A stretch of 64,000 nucleotides of DNA from Flavobacterium luminosum (GCF_023635005.1 NZ_JAMLJM010000004.1:175973-239972); one strand, 5' to 3'; numbered from the stretch's first letter, positions 26,071 to 37,403 are shown. Numbers and translations are program-made. The notes: generated by a model not told the origin, from the letters alone.

Positions 26071-28450
26071 TCACAATTTCAACGAATTGTTTTATTTCGT
26101 TTCCTTTCTCATCAACCACTGTAATCAAATGCTTCCCAGTAGGAACTACTACAGGCATTTCATGAAAGGTTTGGGTAGTTCCTTTGTATTCGTTATCAAT
26201 GTACCAAAACAATTTATAATCCCGATTACTATGCGCTACTTTTAAAACCACCGGCTGAATTTTCCCTTCAAAATTTTTAGTCAAATAAATTTTACTGTTT
26301 CCTTTGGGATAAATAAATCCCATTCGACTGAGTTGCATTCCTTGGCAATCATTTCTAAACGGAGGTAACGTTTTATAATTTATATGAAGATTTTTATAAT
26401 ACCATTCCATCACTGGAGGCAAAACAAACCAACTTTTAGAAACCATCTTCTCTACATTTTCACAAGAACTATTCACTCTAAATTGTTCTGAAGCATCTAG
26501 ATGAATTAATTGATGGTAAGGACAAACCTTCGTTTTTTTACCATTCTTAGGAATCAATTGTTTGGTTTTAGGACAATTATCTTGTGCTAAATGACCACTC
26601 AAAGTACAACACTCGGCAGTTTCTAGATCATACGAAGGTGTTTTGAACCAACGTTTTCTTGGCAAGAGATTAAACACATCAAACAAAATGGGCGCCGCAC
26701 TGTCGATTCCTGTTAACTCCGGCCGACCTTCGCCCGAAGCATTGCCTACCCAAATTCCTACCACATAATCACTGTTGGTTCCTATTGCCCATGCATCACG
26801 ATTTCCAAAACTGGTTCCTGTTTTCCATGCGATTTCTAGGGACGAATCATAAAACCGCCAAGCTTCATCCGCTTCAGGGCGATTGACTTCTTTCATGGCA
26901 TTATAAGTCAAATAGATCGCTCCTGCTCCAAGAATCGGCTTTTCTTTAACCTCATCCCCAAAATCCTGTTTGAAGTCTTTTTGATAATTCAATTCTGCAA
27001 ATTCCTTTTCACGGTAGTGACCAAAAGTCTTAACATGGTGATTTAAAGTCGCTGTAAGATTAGCATAAGTTTTGCACAAATCCCACAAATTGCTTTCGGC
27101 ACCACCTAAAATTAATGACAAACCATAATGATCCGGATGTTTGTTGATATTTTTTAATTTGAATTGCCGCAGGGTTTCATAGAATTTATGCACCCCGTGT
27201 TCTTGTAACATTAATACGGACGGAATATTGAGTGAACGAGACAAAGCCCTTTGTGCCGGCACTGCTCCATCGAAAGTAAGGTTGAAATTTTGAGGAGAAT
27301 AGCCCGAGATCTGTGTTGGAATATCTGCAACAAGCGTATTGGGCAGTAGCTCACCCTCATCCAACATCGAAGCATATAACAAAGGTTTTAAGACACTTCC
27401 GGTACTTCGGGGAGCCGTGATAATATCTACATCTTTGTCGTGCAAAACATCGGTAGGTGAATTCCCAACATAACTTATAATATTTCTATTTTTCACATCA
27501 ATGACTAAAACTGCCATGTTGTGCACTTCATTTTGGCTGTACTGACTGTGGTATTGCCTTACTATTTGATTGATTCTATTTTGTAACGAAAGTTCTACCG
27601 TAGTTCTTATTTTCTGTCCTTCCTGTTGCAAAGCTACTTTTTCCAATAAATGAGGGGCAATTTGTGGCAAAAGATAGGGCTTTTGTGGCAAAGGTTCCTG
27701 TAACGACAACTCATACGTCATTGCATCAATAACACCGTGGTCTCTTAATTTTTTGAGCAAAGCATTCCTTTTTTGCAATAACTTTTGCTGATTTTTACCC
27801 GGATAAATTAATCGGGGTGCATTGGGTAAGACCGCTAGAGTAGCACTTTCGGCCCAAGAAAGTTGATGGGGTTGAACGCCAAAATAACGCCAGGCGGCCA
27901 TTTCCAATCCTACCACATTTCCGCCAAAAGGAGCATGAGCCGCATACAATTCTAAAATTCTTTCCTTGGAATGTCTAAATTCTAATCGGGTTGCCAAGAT
28001 TATCTCCACTCCTTTTTCGAAGTATGTTCTTTTCTTATTCTTTCGGGCCAATCGAATTACTTGTTGCGTAATGGTGCTTCCTCCACGAACCACCTTTCCG
28101 GCACTTCGATTTTGTTGGATTGCCTTTACCATTGCTACAGGATTGAATCCGAAGTGATACGGAAAATATTCGTCTTCAAAATAAATCAGACATTGTTTGA
28201 ATTTATCAGGAATAGAATCTTGTTCAGGAAAACGCCATTGTCCGTCTCTTGCTATTTTAGCAGCCAACAAATCTCCTTCGCTACTTTCGATCACCGTTGA
28301 AAAAGGCTCTTCAAATAACGTTCGTGGCAACGAGAAATAGTACACAAGCAACAGTACAAAAGCTACTATTGATTTTTTTCGGTTCTCGTTAATCCAATTC
28401 ACTAGCTTGACAAGTTTGGGATACTTCTCAAGTGTTCTTTTATCAATCAT
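26063..28450 (-). CDS. pbpC: Penicillin-binding protein 1C
   Basis: Bifunctional murein synthase of 795 residues. It has a single N-terminal membrane anchor (about 28-43), then the GT51 glycosyltransferase with GGSTITQQ. The transpeptidase domain has Ser352 in STGSVLKP (SxxK), SLNIPS and KTGTS. The C-terminal BiPBP-C domain (after about residue 690) is specific to the PBP1C group. It follows the alpha-2-macroglobulin gene, the same pairing as pbpC-yfhM in proteobacteria. Its ATG overlaps by ATGA the stop of a small broken frame (28447-28596). Confidence 0.95.
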   Translation of the reverse strand: MIDKRTLEKYPKLVKLVNWINENRKKSIVAFVLLLVYYFSLPRTLFEEPFSTVIESSEGDLLAAKIARDGQWRFPEQDSIPDKFKQCLIYFEDEYFPYHFGFNPVAMVKAIQQNRSAGKVVRGGSTITQQVIRLARKNKKRTYFEKGVEIILATRLEFRHSKERILELYAAHAPFGGNVVGLEMAAWRYFGVQPHQLSWAESATLAVLPNAPRLIYPGKNQQKLLQKRNALLKKLRDHGVIDAMTYELSLQEPLPQKPYLLPQIAPHLLEKVALQQEGQKIRTTVELSLQNRINQIVRQYHSQYSQNEVHNMAVLVIDVKNRNIISYVGNSPTDVLHDKDVDIITAPRSTGSVLKPLLYASMLDEGELLPNTLVADIPTQISGYSPQNFNLTFDGAVPAQRALSRSLNIPSVLMLQEHGVHKFYETLRQFKLKNINKHPDHYGLSLILGGAESNLWDLCKTYANLTATLNHHVKTFGHYREKEFAELNYQKDFKQDFGDEVKEKPILGAGAIYLTYNAMKEVNRPEADEAWRFYDSSLEIAWKTGTSFGNRDAWAIGTNSDYVVGIWVGNASGEGRPELTGIDSAAPILFDVFNLLPRKRWFKTPSYDLETAECCTLSGHLAQDNCPKTKQLIPKNGKKTKVCPYHQLIHLDASEQFRVNSSCENVEKMVSKSWFVLPPVMEWYYKNLHINYKTLPPFRNDCQGMQLSRMGFIYPKGNSKIYLTKNFEGKIQPVVLKVAHSNRDYKLFWYIDNEYKGTTQTFHEMPVVVPTGKHLITVVDEKGNEIKQFVEIVND

Positions 28451-28596
28451 ATCATCAAAAAGGTTGTCCGAAAAATTATAAAACCTATCATGGCAACAAA
28501 AAGAGAAATCGCATTACATACGAATTTGACTTCTCTTTCTTTAAAATGCCCTACTGAAGGTGAATTTATCTTGCTTCGGATTTCCTAATACATCAT
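28447..28596 (-). pseudogene. Small membrane-protein frame between A2M and pbpC, interrupted by TAG at codon 4
   Basis: The 147-base gap between A2M and pbpC is filled by one frame. ATG-ATG-TAT-TAG begins 1 nt after the A2M stop, and the frame then stays open for 45 codons. It ends in TGA overlapping the pbpC ATG as ATGA. The residues after the TAG look real: a charged stretch GHFKEREVKFVCNAI and then a hydrophobic helix SLFVAMIGFIIF. The exact fit to both neighbours suggests a genuine coupled small gene with a recent CAG-to-TAG change. Readthrough, a nonstandard start or a sequencing error are alternatives. No homolog recognised. Confidence 0.5.
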
Positions 28597-28597
28597 T

Positions 28598-31500
28598 TTA
28601 TTTTACAATTTCAATCCACTGCCCTTTACTACGTGCTACAAAACTGTTATCGTACATTGCTTCACATTGCACGCCTGGCAAATAATATTTACCAAGGTAC
28701 GAAGCGTTGATTAACATTTTAAAAACACGAGTTTCTCTCGACTTTAATCCAAAATGATAATTTGCTCTATCATCTCGAATATCAATATAATCCGCAATAT
28801 TTTCTGTAGCATTGCCATAATCCGTGAAACGAGTATTTACGATTTCGAATCCGGATGGAAGAATTTGAGTCAATGCAATATTGGGTACAAACTCTCCTTT
28901 TTGGTTCGTTAGAACTACCTCAGCTACCAATTCGGTTCCTTGATTGATTCTAGTCACATTCACAGGATTCCCCTTTCGATCTTTGAAGAACACTTTAGCC
29001 ACTACATTATTACTCATTACTTTTTCCTGACCTACCGGAAGAATTCCGCTTTGTATCACACGTACAAACAAAGTATTCTGTTTGTTATTCTTAATCGATA
29101 CTTTATTGTTTTTTCCTATCACCAACAAATCACGTTGCGCGATTGCTTTGGTGGACTTGATTTTTATCGTTTTTCCGGCTGAAGTGAACTGTACATCAAT
29201 GCCTTTTCCACCATTGAATTGAGCGAATTTGGCCATTGCATACAACGAATAGGCCGTCGTTTGAGTACTCATCCATTGATCTGACGATAAGCTTTTTGCC
29301 AAAGTCACTGCGGTAGCGAAAGCCTTTTGCTTCTGACCCAATAAAATCAATGTTTCCAATGTCATTGCTCGGTTTCTGTCTTCTGAACCATAACTGTAAA
29401 AATAATACGGCGAATAGGTTTCGGTTATATTCGTTTTTGCTAATAATGCCAATCCAGCAGCCTTTTGTTTTACAATTGCATAAGTGGCCGCCAAACGCAA
29501 TTTGCTCTCATTTGAAAGTTTTTTGGTTTCTCTTAAACGGTTCATCGAAGCCAAATCAGCCGCACCGGCTAAAGCGAGAGTGTACAAACGATACGCTTGA
29601 CCTAAATCACTTTGGTACTGACTTTCAAAACGCCATTGTTTTGCCATCTTTTGTTGGTAAGCAATCCATTTTGTTTTAAAATTAATCGGCAAGGCATATC
29701 CTTTTTTCTCCGCTTCAATTAAAAAATGACCTGCATAAGTGGTCCCCCAATCATCCGCTTGAGCACTACCCGGCCAGTATGCAAATCCGCCATTAGCCAA
29801 CTGAAGACTCGTGAGTTTTTCTATAGCAACTGTAACATTTCGTTGGATGGATTGTTTTTTGGAAGAATCCAAATCAATCACGTCTGTGAGATACAATTGC
29901 GGAAAAACCGAAGAAGTGGTTTGTTCAACACATCCATAAGGATATTGAATCAGGTAATTCAATCTTCTTCCGAAATCGATGGTTGGAATTGATGAAATTT
30001 CGATCATTGCTTTATTACTACCCGCAACACCAAAACTATTCCAATTAATGGTTTTGTTTGCTCCTGAGCCCAAAGTAACATCCGTAAAAGCAGTTGTTAC
30101 TGGATTCGGATTCATTACATCGATTTCTACCTCATAAACCGACTTTTGCGCTCCCGAAGTCGCTATAATTTGAATTTTACCCACTCCTGTTGTATTTCCG
30201 ACTACCAAATCGAAATAAGCCATTTTTTCATCAGGGGTGGCAAAATATATTTTTTGTGAGGTTGGTCCAGCTAGTTTTACTGCTTGGTTTGTCTTAATTT
30301 GAACCGTTACCTCTTTTACAAACTTTTCCGTAGCAAATAAAGTCACCGGAAGAGTTACTTTTTCTGATGGTGAAATTTTTCTTGGTAAAGAAGCTAGTAC
30401 CATTAAAGGACTCTTAACCGGAGTGACTTTCTCCGCCATACCGTAAGCACTGTTTGCTGCATTAGCCGCCACTACCATTGTTTTTACTGAACCTATATAC
30501 TTTGGTAACTTAAACTGATGCGTTTTTGCTTCACCTTTTCCTAATTTGAAAGGACCAAAATACATGACTACCGGCTTAAATCGGTTCGCTTTTTTAGCTT
30601 GTGCCCCACCAGCCTCTTGATCTCCACCAATACTAAAAATCTGGTTGACTTTTCCTCCGTAAGCTCCAATAACATTATCGTAAATATCCCACGTACGAAC
30701 ACCCAAAGCTTCACGAGCATAGAAGCTATCCCAAGCATTTGGTGTTTTAAAACGGGTAAGATCCAGCAAGCCTTCATCTACCACCGCTATGGTATAGGTC
30801 ATGGCTTTACCGGTTTTTTCGCTCACTTTTACGGCTACTTTTTGCTCAGGTCTCAAAACTTCTGACATTGAAATCACAGGTTCTAAAACCGTCTGTTTGT
30901 CTACCACTGCAATCGGAACAATACCATACATTCGGATTGGTGAATCATTTTTCGTTGAAGCATGCGGCTGCAACATCGTCACATTAATATAAACATTAGG
31001 AGCCATCTCTGGAGTCACTTCCAAATCGACTTTTGTTTCCCCTTTTTGTGTCTTGACCCAAAAGGCTTTTACCACTCGGGAACCATTCTCTACTGAAACT
31101 AAAGCGCGACCTCCTTCACTAGAAGGGAAAAAAACCTTCGCTGTTTCCCCTACAGCATACTCCTTTTTATCTGTAGAAAAACGAAGCATCGTAGCTTCTT
31201 TTCCATCGGTATTTTTAGAACGCTCTGACCAATACGGATAATCTAAGAAAACCGTTTGTCCGGAAGCATGTCCGTCATTAGGATCTATAGCGCGAATGAG
31301 GTAACGTCCCCAATCTTGTTCTGGAACAGAGAAATTCAAACTCCCTCTACCCGATGCATCGGTATTGATTATAAATGTTTTGTATGCTGTTGTAGAAGTT
31401 GTGGTGTTGTAATTTGATATATTATCATAAGATTCGTCCCACCACCAACGGGAATCTATTTTGTAGACTTTAACTTCTAACCCTCTCACCGATTTAGGTT

Positions 31501-34315
31501 TGCCATTTTCTCCCAAAGTGACAAACTCATAATGATTTACTTTTCCGGTTTCCAACAAACCGTATTTGTTTGGTTCAGGAGTTTTAATCCCTACATAGGT
31601 TGGATACGGCGAATATTTTACCGAAGCAACATCCGTACTTACATCACCACCATTTTCGTATACTTTGGTTATAAAAGCCGCTTTGAGCATCCCCGGAGCC
31701 TGTCCTTGCAGAGAGGGATTGATAGGGAAAGTCACCATTCCTTGCTGGTTGACTTTACCGGAATACACATTAATTTCTTCCGTGGAAAAATTACGCGTAG
31801 GATCATCAAATACAAAATTATCATAGCCTTTGAAAATGGTTTGCTGTTGCGAGAATTTAGCCTGAACTTCTGTTTTTAAGTCTTTCGCTACCGCACCGTG
31901 CATCCATAACACCTGAATAGTATTACTATTCTTTTTAGAAGCTGATAAAATCCCTTCATTGAAACTACTTTTGATTTTTAATCGGTTGGGTTTGATCGTT
32001 TCTATTTTAACGCTTTTATAAAATTGAGCACCTCCAACACTTACCACAGCTTCCCAATTTCCTGTCATGGCCGAGGTTTGCGTAAGTAATCCAAACTTGT
32101 AATGATTCATCTCGTTTACTTTTTGGATCGTTTGGTAAATTGTTTTACCCGTAGGATCATTCAAACGGAATTTAATAGGGTGATGTAACGGAATCTTATT
32201 TGCCTTATCATTAAGAATAAACGATAAATGAATAGAATCGCCTGGTCGCCAAACGCCTCTTTCTCCATAAATAAAACCTTTTAGACCTTTTTGTAAGCTC
32301 TCACCCGAAACATCAAAATTACTAATGGACAAAGAAAGCTCATCATCTAACTTAACATAAGTACTGTTTTTACCTTTAGTTACAATGGCGAAATAGGCAT
32401 ATTTTTTCAGGTCGAAATTAGTCATCCCATTTCCATCCGTGATCATAGAAGCTAACTTCTGCTGTTGGTAGTTGAACAATTCTACCGTGGCTCCGGAAAT
32501 AGGTTCGGTGGTCACTATATCGCTCACCGCTACCGTAACCGACTTGTTATTGCCTCGTTTGGCGATAACTCCTAAATCTGTTGCTAAAATATTCTTAGAT
32601 ACTTTCGTATTGTAATAGTAATAATCGGTACACGGATCTTGACTCGCTCTCCACTCGTAGTCTTCTTCATAGTAATAATCGTAACCGGATGTTCCGCTAT
32701 AATTCACGTCGTCCTCTTCGGGCTCTTCTTCATCGTTTTGACTGTCATCGTTAGTTCCGTCGGCACATTTAAATAAAGAATATTTCTTCTTGAATGAAAA
32801 TTCTACTCGATAAATAGCCCCAGGTTCGGGAGTAATGACTTTAGATAAATCCAACGCATACGTATTCCATTTAGTGTAATCGAGTAATTCATTTTGTTTG
32901 AGCTCAAGAGTGGATTTAGCCACTGGCTGACTGACTTTTTTGAGATTATTCGCTCCATTAAGTTCGTTATCCTGTAAAAACTGGAGGATATTGTTTTTAT
33001 AAATTTTATAAATTTTTACATCTACTTTTTTAAGATTAGCTGCTGCAAAATTGATTTTTAAATTGTTAGAACTTGGCAGAATCGTTCCATTTTTCACAAA
33101 CTTCACCGCAGGATTAATAGGATCAAAATCGATTCTTTCAGCATAATTGTTGGCCATTTCTTCTCCGTAGATGTTCTTAATTCCTTGGAAGACTTCTACT
33201 AGTTTGTTTCCGGAAACCGCTATGGCAATAGCTTCGGGTTCGGTATATTGTTCCTCTTCATAAGCTACCTCTTCCACTGGGAGCACACTGGAAGCGGAGT
33301 CAACTGAAACTACTGCGGTGTCTGCACTGACCATTGTCGCCGCTGCTTCTACCACTGAAGCTGCCGAATCTACTGCTGCTACAGCCACTTCTGTCGGAAT
33401 CACCTCAACCACTTCTTCTGATTGAATAGGAGCCTGATTAGAGAAATACACCTTCAGAACGTTACCCATGGTGGCATATTTTACCTCACTGGTATTTTCT
33501 ATAACTACTAAACCTTTGAAATCCTGATCTTTTTGTAAAGGATCCGAGAAATTAATCAATAATGACTGATTGTTTTCGTCTCCAATCTTTATATCCATCA
33601 CCTTAAAATCTCCCTTGGCAGGAATTGCTATCTCCGATTCGCCTTCTCTATCAATATCGGAAGCATCTCCATCCCAAGCTAGAGTAATCGTACTGGCTTT
33701 TTCAAAACGTTTGATCCCTTCTACCCTAAACTTAAATTCGGTCGAAGAGCTATTGTCTTTATCAAAAACCACTTTCAAATCATCTCCGTTCTGATGGCAT
33801 TCCAATAATTTTTCGGCTTCTTCAAAGGCTAAAAAATCGGCAGTTTTCAGAACCCCATTCAAATAATACGTTTCTTTATCCGAAGATTGAATGTCCTCTG
33901 TGGTAACCGTAAAATCCTGTTTGATGGTTTTCAATGAGAAATTAAACACGGACAGTTCTTTCGGAACTTCAGTAATTTTGTTTAATTGTAGCGAAACCTG
34001 ATACAACGTGTTTTGCTCCAATTTTTCATCGGGTACAAACGCAAGAGTATTAGAGGAAAGTGCAATTACCTTCCCGCTAACACTGGGAGAAATATCCAAC
34101 AAATCCGCATCCAATTCCTGATTCACCTTCCAGTTGGGGTTGTTGAATGCTAGTTGCACCCTGATGTCTGATTTTACAGAGACAAATCCAGACGTAAATG
34201 CCGAAATCTGATTTTTGAAAAGTTCGAAATCAGAATCAAAATCGGCGGCTTTTTTTCCACAGGAGAAAAGAACACAAAAAATCAGGGCAACCCCGACAAA
34301 TCTTAGAAGTTTCAT
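28598..34315 (-). CDS. Bacterial alpha-2-macroglobulin lipoprotein (MG2 family) with intact thioester motif
   Basis: Giant 1905-residue periplasmic lipoprotein with lipobox FSCG (Cys19). It has multiple macroglobulin beta domains and the bait-adjacent MG domains typical of YfhM/ECAM proteins (GLKGFIYGERGVWRPGDSI). The thioester motif GCVEQ is intact, with Cys1462. Such proteins trap attacking proteases and work with PBP1C to guard and repair the wall. Two low-complexity inserts stand out: an Ala/Val/Glu-rich stretch at about residues 300-360, and an Asp/Glu/Tyr-rich one at about 518-560. They lie between the N-terminal domains. It is the first gene of the A2M-pbpC-UbiA-like unit. Confidence 0.93.
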   Translation of the reverse strand: MKLLRFVGVALIFCVLFSCGKKAADFDSDFELFKNQISAFTSGFVSVKSDIRVQLAFNNPNWKVNQELDADLLDISPSVSGKVIALSSNTLAFVPDEKLEQNTLYQVSLQLNKITEVPKELSVFNFSLKTIKQDFTVTTEDIQSSDKETYYLNGVLKTADFLAFEEAEKLLECHQNGDDLKVVFDKDNSSSTEFKFRVEGIKRFEKASTITLAWDGDASDIDREGESEIAIPAKGDFKVMDIKIGDENNQSLLINFSDPLQKDQDFKGLVVIENTSEVKYATMGNVLKVYFSNQAPIQSEEVVEVIPTEVAVAAVDSAASVVEAAATMVSADTAVVSVDSASSVLPVEEVAYEEEQYTEPEAIAIAVSGNKLVEVFQGIKNIYGEEMANNYAERIDFDPINPAVKFVKNGTILPSSNNLKINFAAANLKKVDVKIYKIYKNNILQFLQDNELNGANNLKKVSQPVAKSTLELKQNELLDYTKWNTYALDLSKVITPEPGAIYRVEFSFKKKYSLFKCADGTNDDSQNDEEEPEEDDVNYSGTSGYDYYYEEDYEWRASQDPCTDYYYYNTKVSKNILATDLGVIAKRGNNKSVTVAVSDIVTTEPISGATVELFNYQQQKLASMITDGNGMTNFDLKKYAYFAIVTKGKNSTYVKLDDELSLSISNFDVSGESLQKGLKGFIYGERGVWRPGDSIHLSFILNDKANKIPLHHPIKFRLNDPTGKTIYQTIQKVNEMNHYKFGLLTQTSAMTGNWEAVVSVGGAQFYKSVKIETIKPNRLKIKSSFNEGILSASKKNSNTIQVLWMHGAVAKDLKTEVQAKFSQQQTIFKGYDNFVFDDPTRNFSTEEINVYSGKVNQQGMVTFPINPSLQGQAPGMLKAAFITKVYENGGDVSTDVASVKYSPYPTYVGIKTPEPNKYGLLETGKVNHYEFVTLGENGKPKSVRGLEVKVYKIDSRWWWDESYDNISNYNTTTSTTAYKTFIINTDASGRGSLNFSVPEQDWGRYLIRAIDPNDGHASGQTVFLDYPYWSERSKNTDGKEATMLRFSTDKKEYAVGETAKVFFPSSEGGRALVSVENGSRVVKAFWVKTQKGETKVDLEVTPEMAPNVYINVTMLQPHASTKNDSPIRMYGIVPIAVVDKQTVLEPVISMSEVLRPEQKVAVKVSEKTGKAMTYTIAVVDEGLLDLTRFKTPNAWDSFYAREALGVRTWDIYDNVIGAYGGKVNQIFSIGGDQEAGGAQAKKANRFKPVVMYFGPFKLGKGEAKTHQFKLPKYIGSVKTMVVAANAANSAYGMAEKVTPVKSPLMVLASLPRKISPSEKVTLPVTLFATEKFVKEVTVQIKTNQAVKLAGPTSQKIYFATPDEKMAYFDLVVGNTTGVGKIQIIATSGAQKSVYEVEIDVMNPNPVTTAFTDVTLGSGANKTINWNSFGVAGSNKAMIEISSIPTIDFGRRLNYLIQYPYGCVEQTTSSVFPQLYLTDVIDLDSSKKQSIQRNVTVAIEKLTSLQLANGGFAYWPGSAQADDWGTTYAGHFLIEAEKKGYALPINFKTKWIAYQQKMAKQWRFESQYQSDLGQAYRLYTLALAGAADLASMNRLRETKKLSNESKLRLAATYAIVKQKAAGLALLAKTNITETYSPYYFYSYGSEDRNRAMTLETLILLGQKQKAFATAVTLAKSLSSDQWMSTQTTAYSLYAMAKFAQFNGGKGIDVQFTSAGKTIKIKSTKAIAQRDLLVIGKNNKVSIKNNKQNTLFVRVIQSGILPVGQEKVMSNNVVAKVFFKDRKGNPVNVTRINQGTELVAEVVLTNQKGEFVPNIALTQILPSGFEIVNTRFTDYGNATENIADYIDIRDDRANYHFGLKSRETRVFKMLINASYLGKYYLPGVQCEAMYDNSFVARSKGQWIEIVK

Positions 34316-34472
34316 AAAGTAGCTTTAATTATTTAATTTGATTATTTAAGTAAATGTAACGACTTTTTTCAAAAAACAAGCAATAAAATCAATCTGTTAA
34401 TAAATCACATTTTTAGTTCATAATTTGATAAAAATTGTATCTCTTTTAACTACAGTTTTAATAATATATAAT

Positions 34473-34480
34473 TATTTTTG
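34473..34480 (+). promoter_or_regulatory. -7 element (TATTTTTG) of gcvP
   Basis: Exact TAnnTTTG match, 73 nt before the gcvP ATG. The leader contains a perfect hairpin ATTTGAGT/ACTCAAAT with a 4-nt loop at 34508-34527. No glycine-riboswitch core is recognisable. Confidence 0.5.
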
Positions 34481-34553
34481 TTCGCGTAATAACACAACTT
34501 GATAACCATTTGAGTCAAAACTCAAATTCAACTACAAACAGTACATAAAACTG

Positions 34554-37403
34554 ATGAGAACAGATGCATTTGCTTTAAGACACATAGGTCCGAGAGAATC
34601 TGACCTACAACACATGTTTAAGACCATTGGCGTTAAAGACATGGACCAATTACTTTTTGAAACTTTACCGGATGGAATTCGTCTGAAAGAGGATTTACAA
34701 TTAGATCCAGCGATGTCGGAATATGAGTATCTCACTCACATCACCGAATTGGGTGCCAAAAATAAAGTTTTCAAATCATACATTGGCTTAGGATACCACC
34801 CTGCCATAGTCCCTCCAGTAATTCAACGTAACATCTTCGAAAATCCGGGATGGTACACCGCTTACACACCGTATCAGGCGGAGATTGCTCAAGGACGTTT
34901 AGAAGCGTTATTGAATTTCCAAACCACCATTATTGAACTTACCGGAATGGAAATTGCCAATGCTTCTTTATTAGACGAAGGTACTGCTGCTGCAGAAGCC
35001 ATGGCATTATTATTCGATGTAAGAAATCGCGATCAGAAGAAAAACAATGCTAATAAATTCTTCGTTTCGGAAGAAATTTTACCACAAACCCTTTCGGTAT
35101 TACAAACTCGTTCTACTCCAATAGGTGTAGAATTGGTAGTAGGCGATCATGAAACTTTTGATTTTTCTGAAGAGTTCTTTGGAGCCATTTTACAATACCC
35201 AGGCAAGTACGGACAAGTTTACGACTACGCTTCTTTTATCGCTTCTGCAAAAGCTAAAGAAATTAAAGTTGCTGTTGCCGCCGATATTTTATCGTTAGTA
35301 AAATTAACTCCTCCAGGAGAAATGGGAGCGGATGTAGTAGTAGGAACTACTCAACGCTTTGGAATTCCAATGGGATTTGGCGGACCTCACGCCGGTTACT
35401 TTGCTACCAAAGAAGAATACAAACGTTCTATGCCGGGACGTATCATTGGAGTTTCTCAAGACACCAATGGAAACCGTGCGTTACGTATGGCATTACAAAC
35501 ACGTGAGCAACACATCAAACGTGAAAAAGCAACGTCTAACATTTGTACTGCTCAGGTATTATTAGCCGTTATGGCTGGAATGTATGCGGTATATCACGGT
35601 CCGAAAGGATTACAATATATTGCAGATAAAGTACACGCTTCTGCAGTAACTACAGCGAAAGCATTAGCTTCTCTAGGAATCAATCAAGTAAATTCTGCTT
35701 ATTTTGATACCCTTTTAGTGAAAGCCGATGCGGAGAAAGTTCGCGCTATTGCTGAGAAGAACGAATTCAACTTCTTCTACCCTAATAACGATTGTGTTTC
35801 AATTTCTTTCAATGAAACTACTTCTACAGCAGACATCAACACTATTGTTTCCATTTTTGCTGAAGCAGTAGGCAAATCAGCCGTTCATGTTTCTGAATTA
35901 GCTACTGAAAACAATATTCAAAATCAATTATTAAGAACCTCTGCTTTCTTACAACATGATGTTTTCAACAATCATCATTCAGAAAGTCAGTTGATGCGTT
36001 ATATCAAAAAATTAGAGCGTAAAGATTTATCGTTAAACCACTCGATGATCTCTTTGGGTTCTTGTACAATGAAACTAAACGCAGCAGCAGAAATGTTGCC
36101 GCTTTCTATGCCTAATTGGAGTAGCATTCACCCTTTTGCTCCAGCAGATCAAACACAAGGGTATTTGACCATGCTGAAAAAATTAGAGCAACAACTAAAC
36201 GTGGTAACCGGTTTCAAAGGAACTTCATTACAACCTAACTCGGGAGCTCAAGGCGAATATGCCGGTTTAATGGCTATTCGTGCTTACCATATCTCTCGTG
36301 GCGAAGGACACCGTAACGTATGTTTAATTCCTTCATCTGCTCATGGAACCAATCCGGCTTCGGCAGCTATGGCAGGAATGAAAATCATTGTAACCAAAAC
36401 TACCCCAGAAGGAAATATCGACGTAGAAGATTTAAGAGCAAGAGCCATCGAACACAAAGACAATTTATCTTGTTTAATGGTGACTTATCCTTCTACTCAC
36501 GGAGTTTACGAGTCAACAATTATTGAAATTACCCAATTAATCCACGATAACGGAGGATTAGTATACATGGATGGTGCTAATATGAATGCACAAGTAGGTT
36601 TAACTAACCCAGCTACTATTGGTGCTGATGTATGTCACTTAAACTTACACAAAACTTTCGCTATCCCTCACGGCGGTGGTGGACCTGGAGTAGGACCAAT
36701 TTGTGTGAACGAAAAATTAGTTGACTTTTTACCTACCAACCCAATCGTAGCTACAGGTGGTAAAGACGCTATCTCAGCCATTTCTGCAGCACCTTACGGT
36801 TCGGCATTAGTTTGTTTAATTTCTTACGGATATATTAGTATGTTAGGCGCAAAAGGATTGCGTTCTGCTACAGAGCATGCGATCTTGAATGCTAACTACA
36901 TGAAAGCGCGTTTTGAAGGTCATTATCCTATTTTATATTCTGGAGAAATGGGTCGTGCAGCTCACGAAATGATATTAGATTGTCGTGAATTCAAACAAAA
37001 CGGCATTGAAGTAACCGACATTGCTAAACGTTTGATGGACTATGGTTTCCACGCACCAACCGTTTCTTTCCCGGTGGCTGGTACTTTAATGATCGAACCT
37101 ACTGAATCTGAGGATTTAGCGGAATTAGACCGTTTCTGTGATGCTATGATTGCTATTCGTAAAGAAATCGCTGAAGCGACCGCAGAAGACACTAACAATC
37201 CGTTAAAGAATGCACCACATACGTTAGCGATGGTAACAGCTGATCGTTGGGATTTCCCTTATTCAAGAGAAAAAGCAGCGTATCCTTTAGAGTATATTGC
37301 TGAGAACAAATTCTGGCCAACAGTACGTCGTGTAGACGATGCTTATGGTGACAGAAACTTAGTTTGTTCTTGTGCACCGATTGAAGTGTATATGGAAAAT
37401 TAA
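34554..37403 (+). CDS. gcvP: Glycine dehydrogenase (decarboxylating), P protein of the glycine cleavage system
   Basis: A 949-residue homodimer-type P protein that decarboxylates glycine and loads the aminomethyl group on lipoylated H protein. N-terminal landmarks are RHIGPRESD and [17 protein letters not shown]. The PLP lysine is Lys700 in [18 protein letters not shown]. The C-terminal region is [20 protein letters not shown]. gcvT and gcvH are not in this window. It is monocistronic with its own promoter and terminator, divergent from the alpha-2-macroglobulin gene. Confidence 0.97.
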   Translation: MRTDAFALRHIGPRESDLQHMFKTIGVKDMDQLLFETLPDGIRLKEDLQLDPAMSEYEYLTHITELGAKNKVFKSYIGLGYHPAIVPPVIQRNIFENPGWYTAYTPYQAEIAQGRLEALLNFQTTIIELTGMEIANASLLDEGTAAAEAMALLFDVRNRDQKKNNANKFFVSEEILPQTLSVLQTRSTPIGVELVVGDHETFDFSEEFFGAILQYPGKYGQVYDYASFIASAKAKEIKVAVAADILSLVKLTPPGEMGADVVVGTTQRFGIPMGFGGPHAGYFATKEEYKRSMPGRIIGVSQDTNGNRALRMALQTREQHIKREKATSNICTAQVLLAVMAGMYAVYHGPKGLQYIADKVHASAVTTAKALASLGINQVNSAYFDTLLVKADAEKVRAIAEKNEFNFFYPNNDCVSISFNETTSTADINTIVSIFAEAVGKSAVHVSELATENNIQNQLLRTSAFLQHDVFNNHHSESQLMRYIKKLERKDLSLNHSMISLGSCTMKLNAAAEMLPLSMPNWSSIHPFAPADQTQGYLTMLKKLEQQLNVVTGFKGTSLQPNSGAQGEYAGLMAIRAYHISRGEGHRNVCLIPSSAHGTNPASAAMAGMKIIVTKTTPEGNIDVEDLRARAIEHKDNLSCLMVTYPSTHGVYESTIIEITQLIHDNGGLVYMDGANMNAQVGLTNPATIGADVCHLNLHKTFAIPHGGGGPGVGPICVNEKLVDFLPTNPIVATGGKDAISAISAAPYGSALVCLISYGYISMLGAKGLRSATEHAILNANYMKARFEGHYPILYSGEMGRAAHEMILDCREFKQNGIEVTDIAKRLMDYGFHAPTVSFPVAGTLMIEPTESEDLAELDRFCDAMIAIRKEIAEATAEDTNNPLKNAPHTLAMVTADRWDFPYSREKAAYPLEYIAENKFWPTVRRVDDAYGDRNLVCSCAPIEVYMEN

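Noticed and set aside
34316..34553. Glycine riboswitch upstream of gcvP
   Set aside because: The predicted leader is only about 70 nt with a single 8-bp hairpin, too short for one glycine aptamer, and no conserved core was seen.
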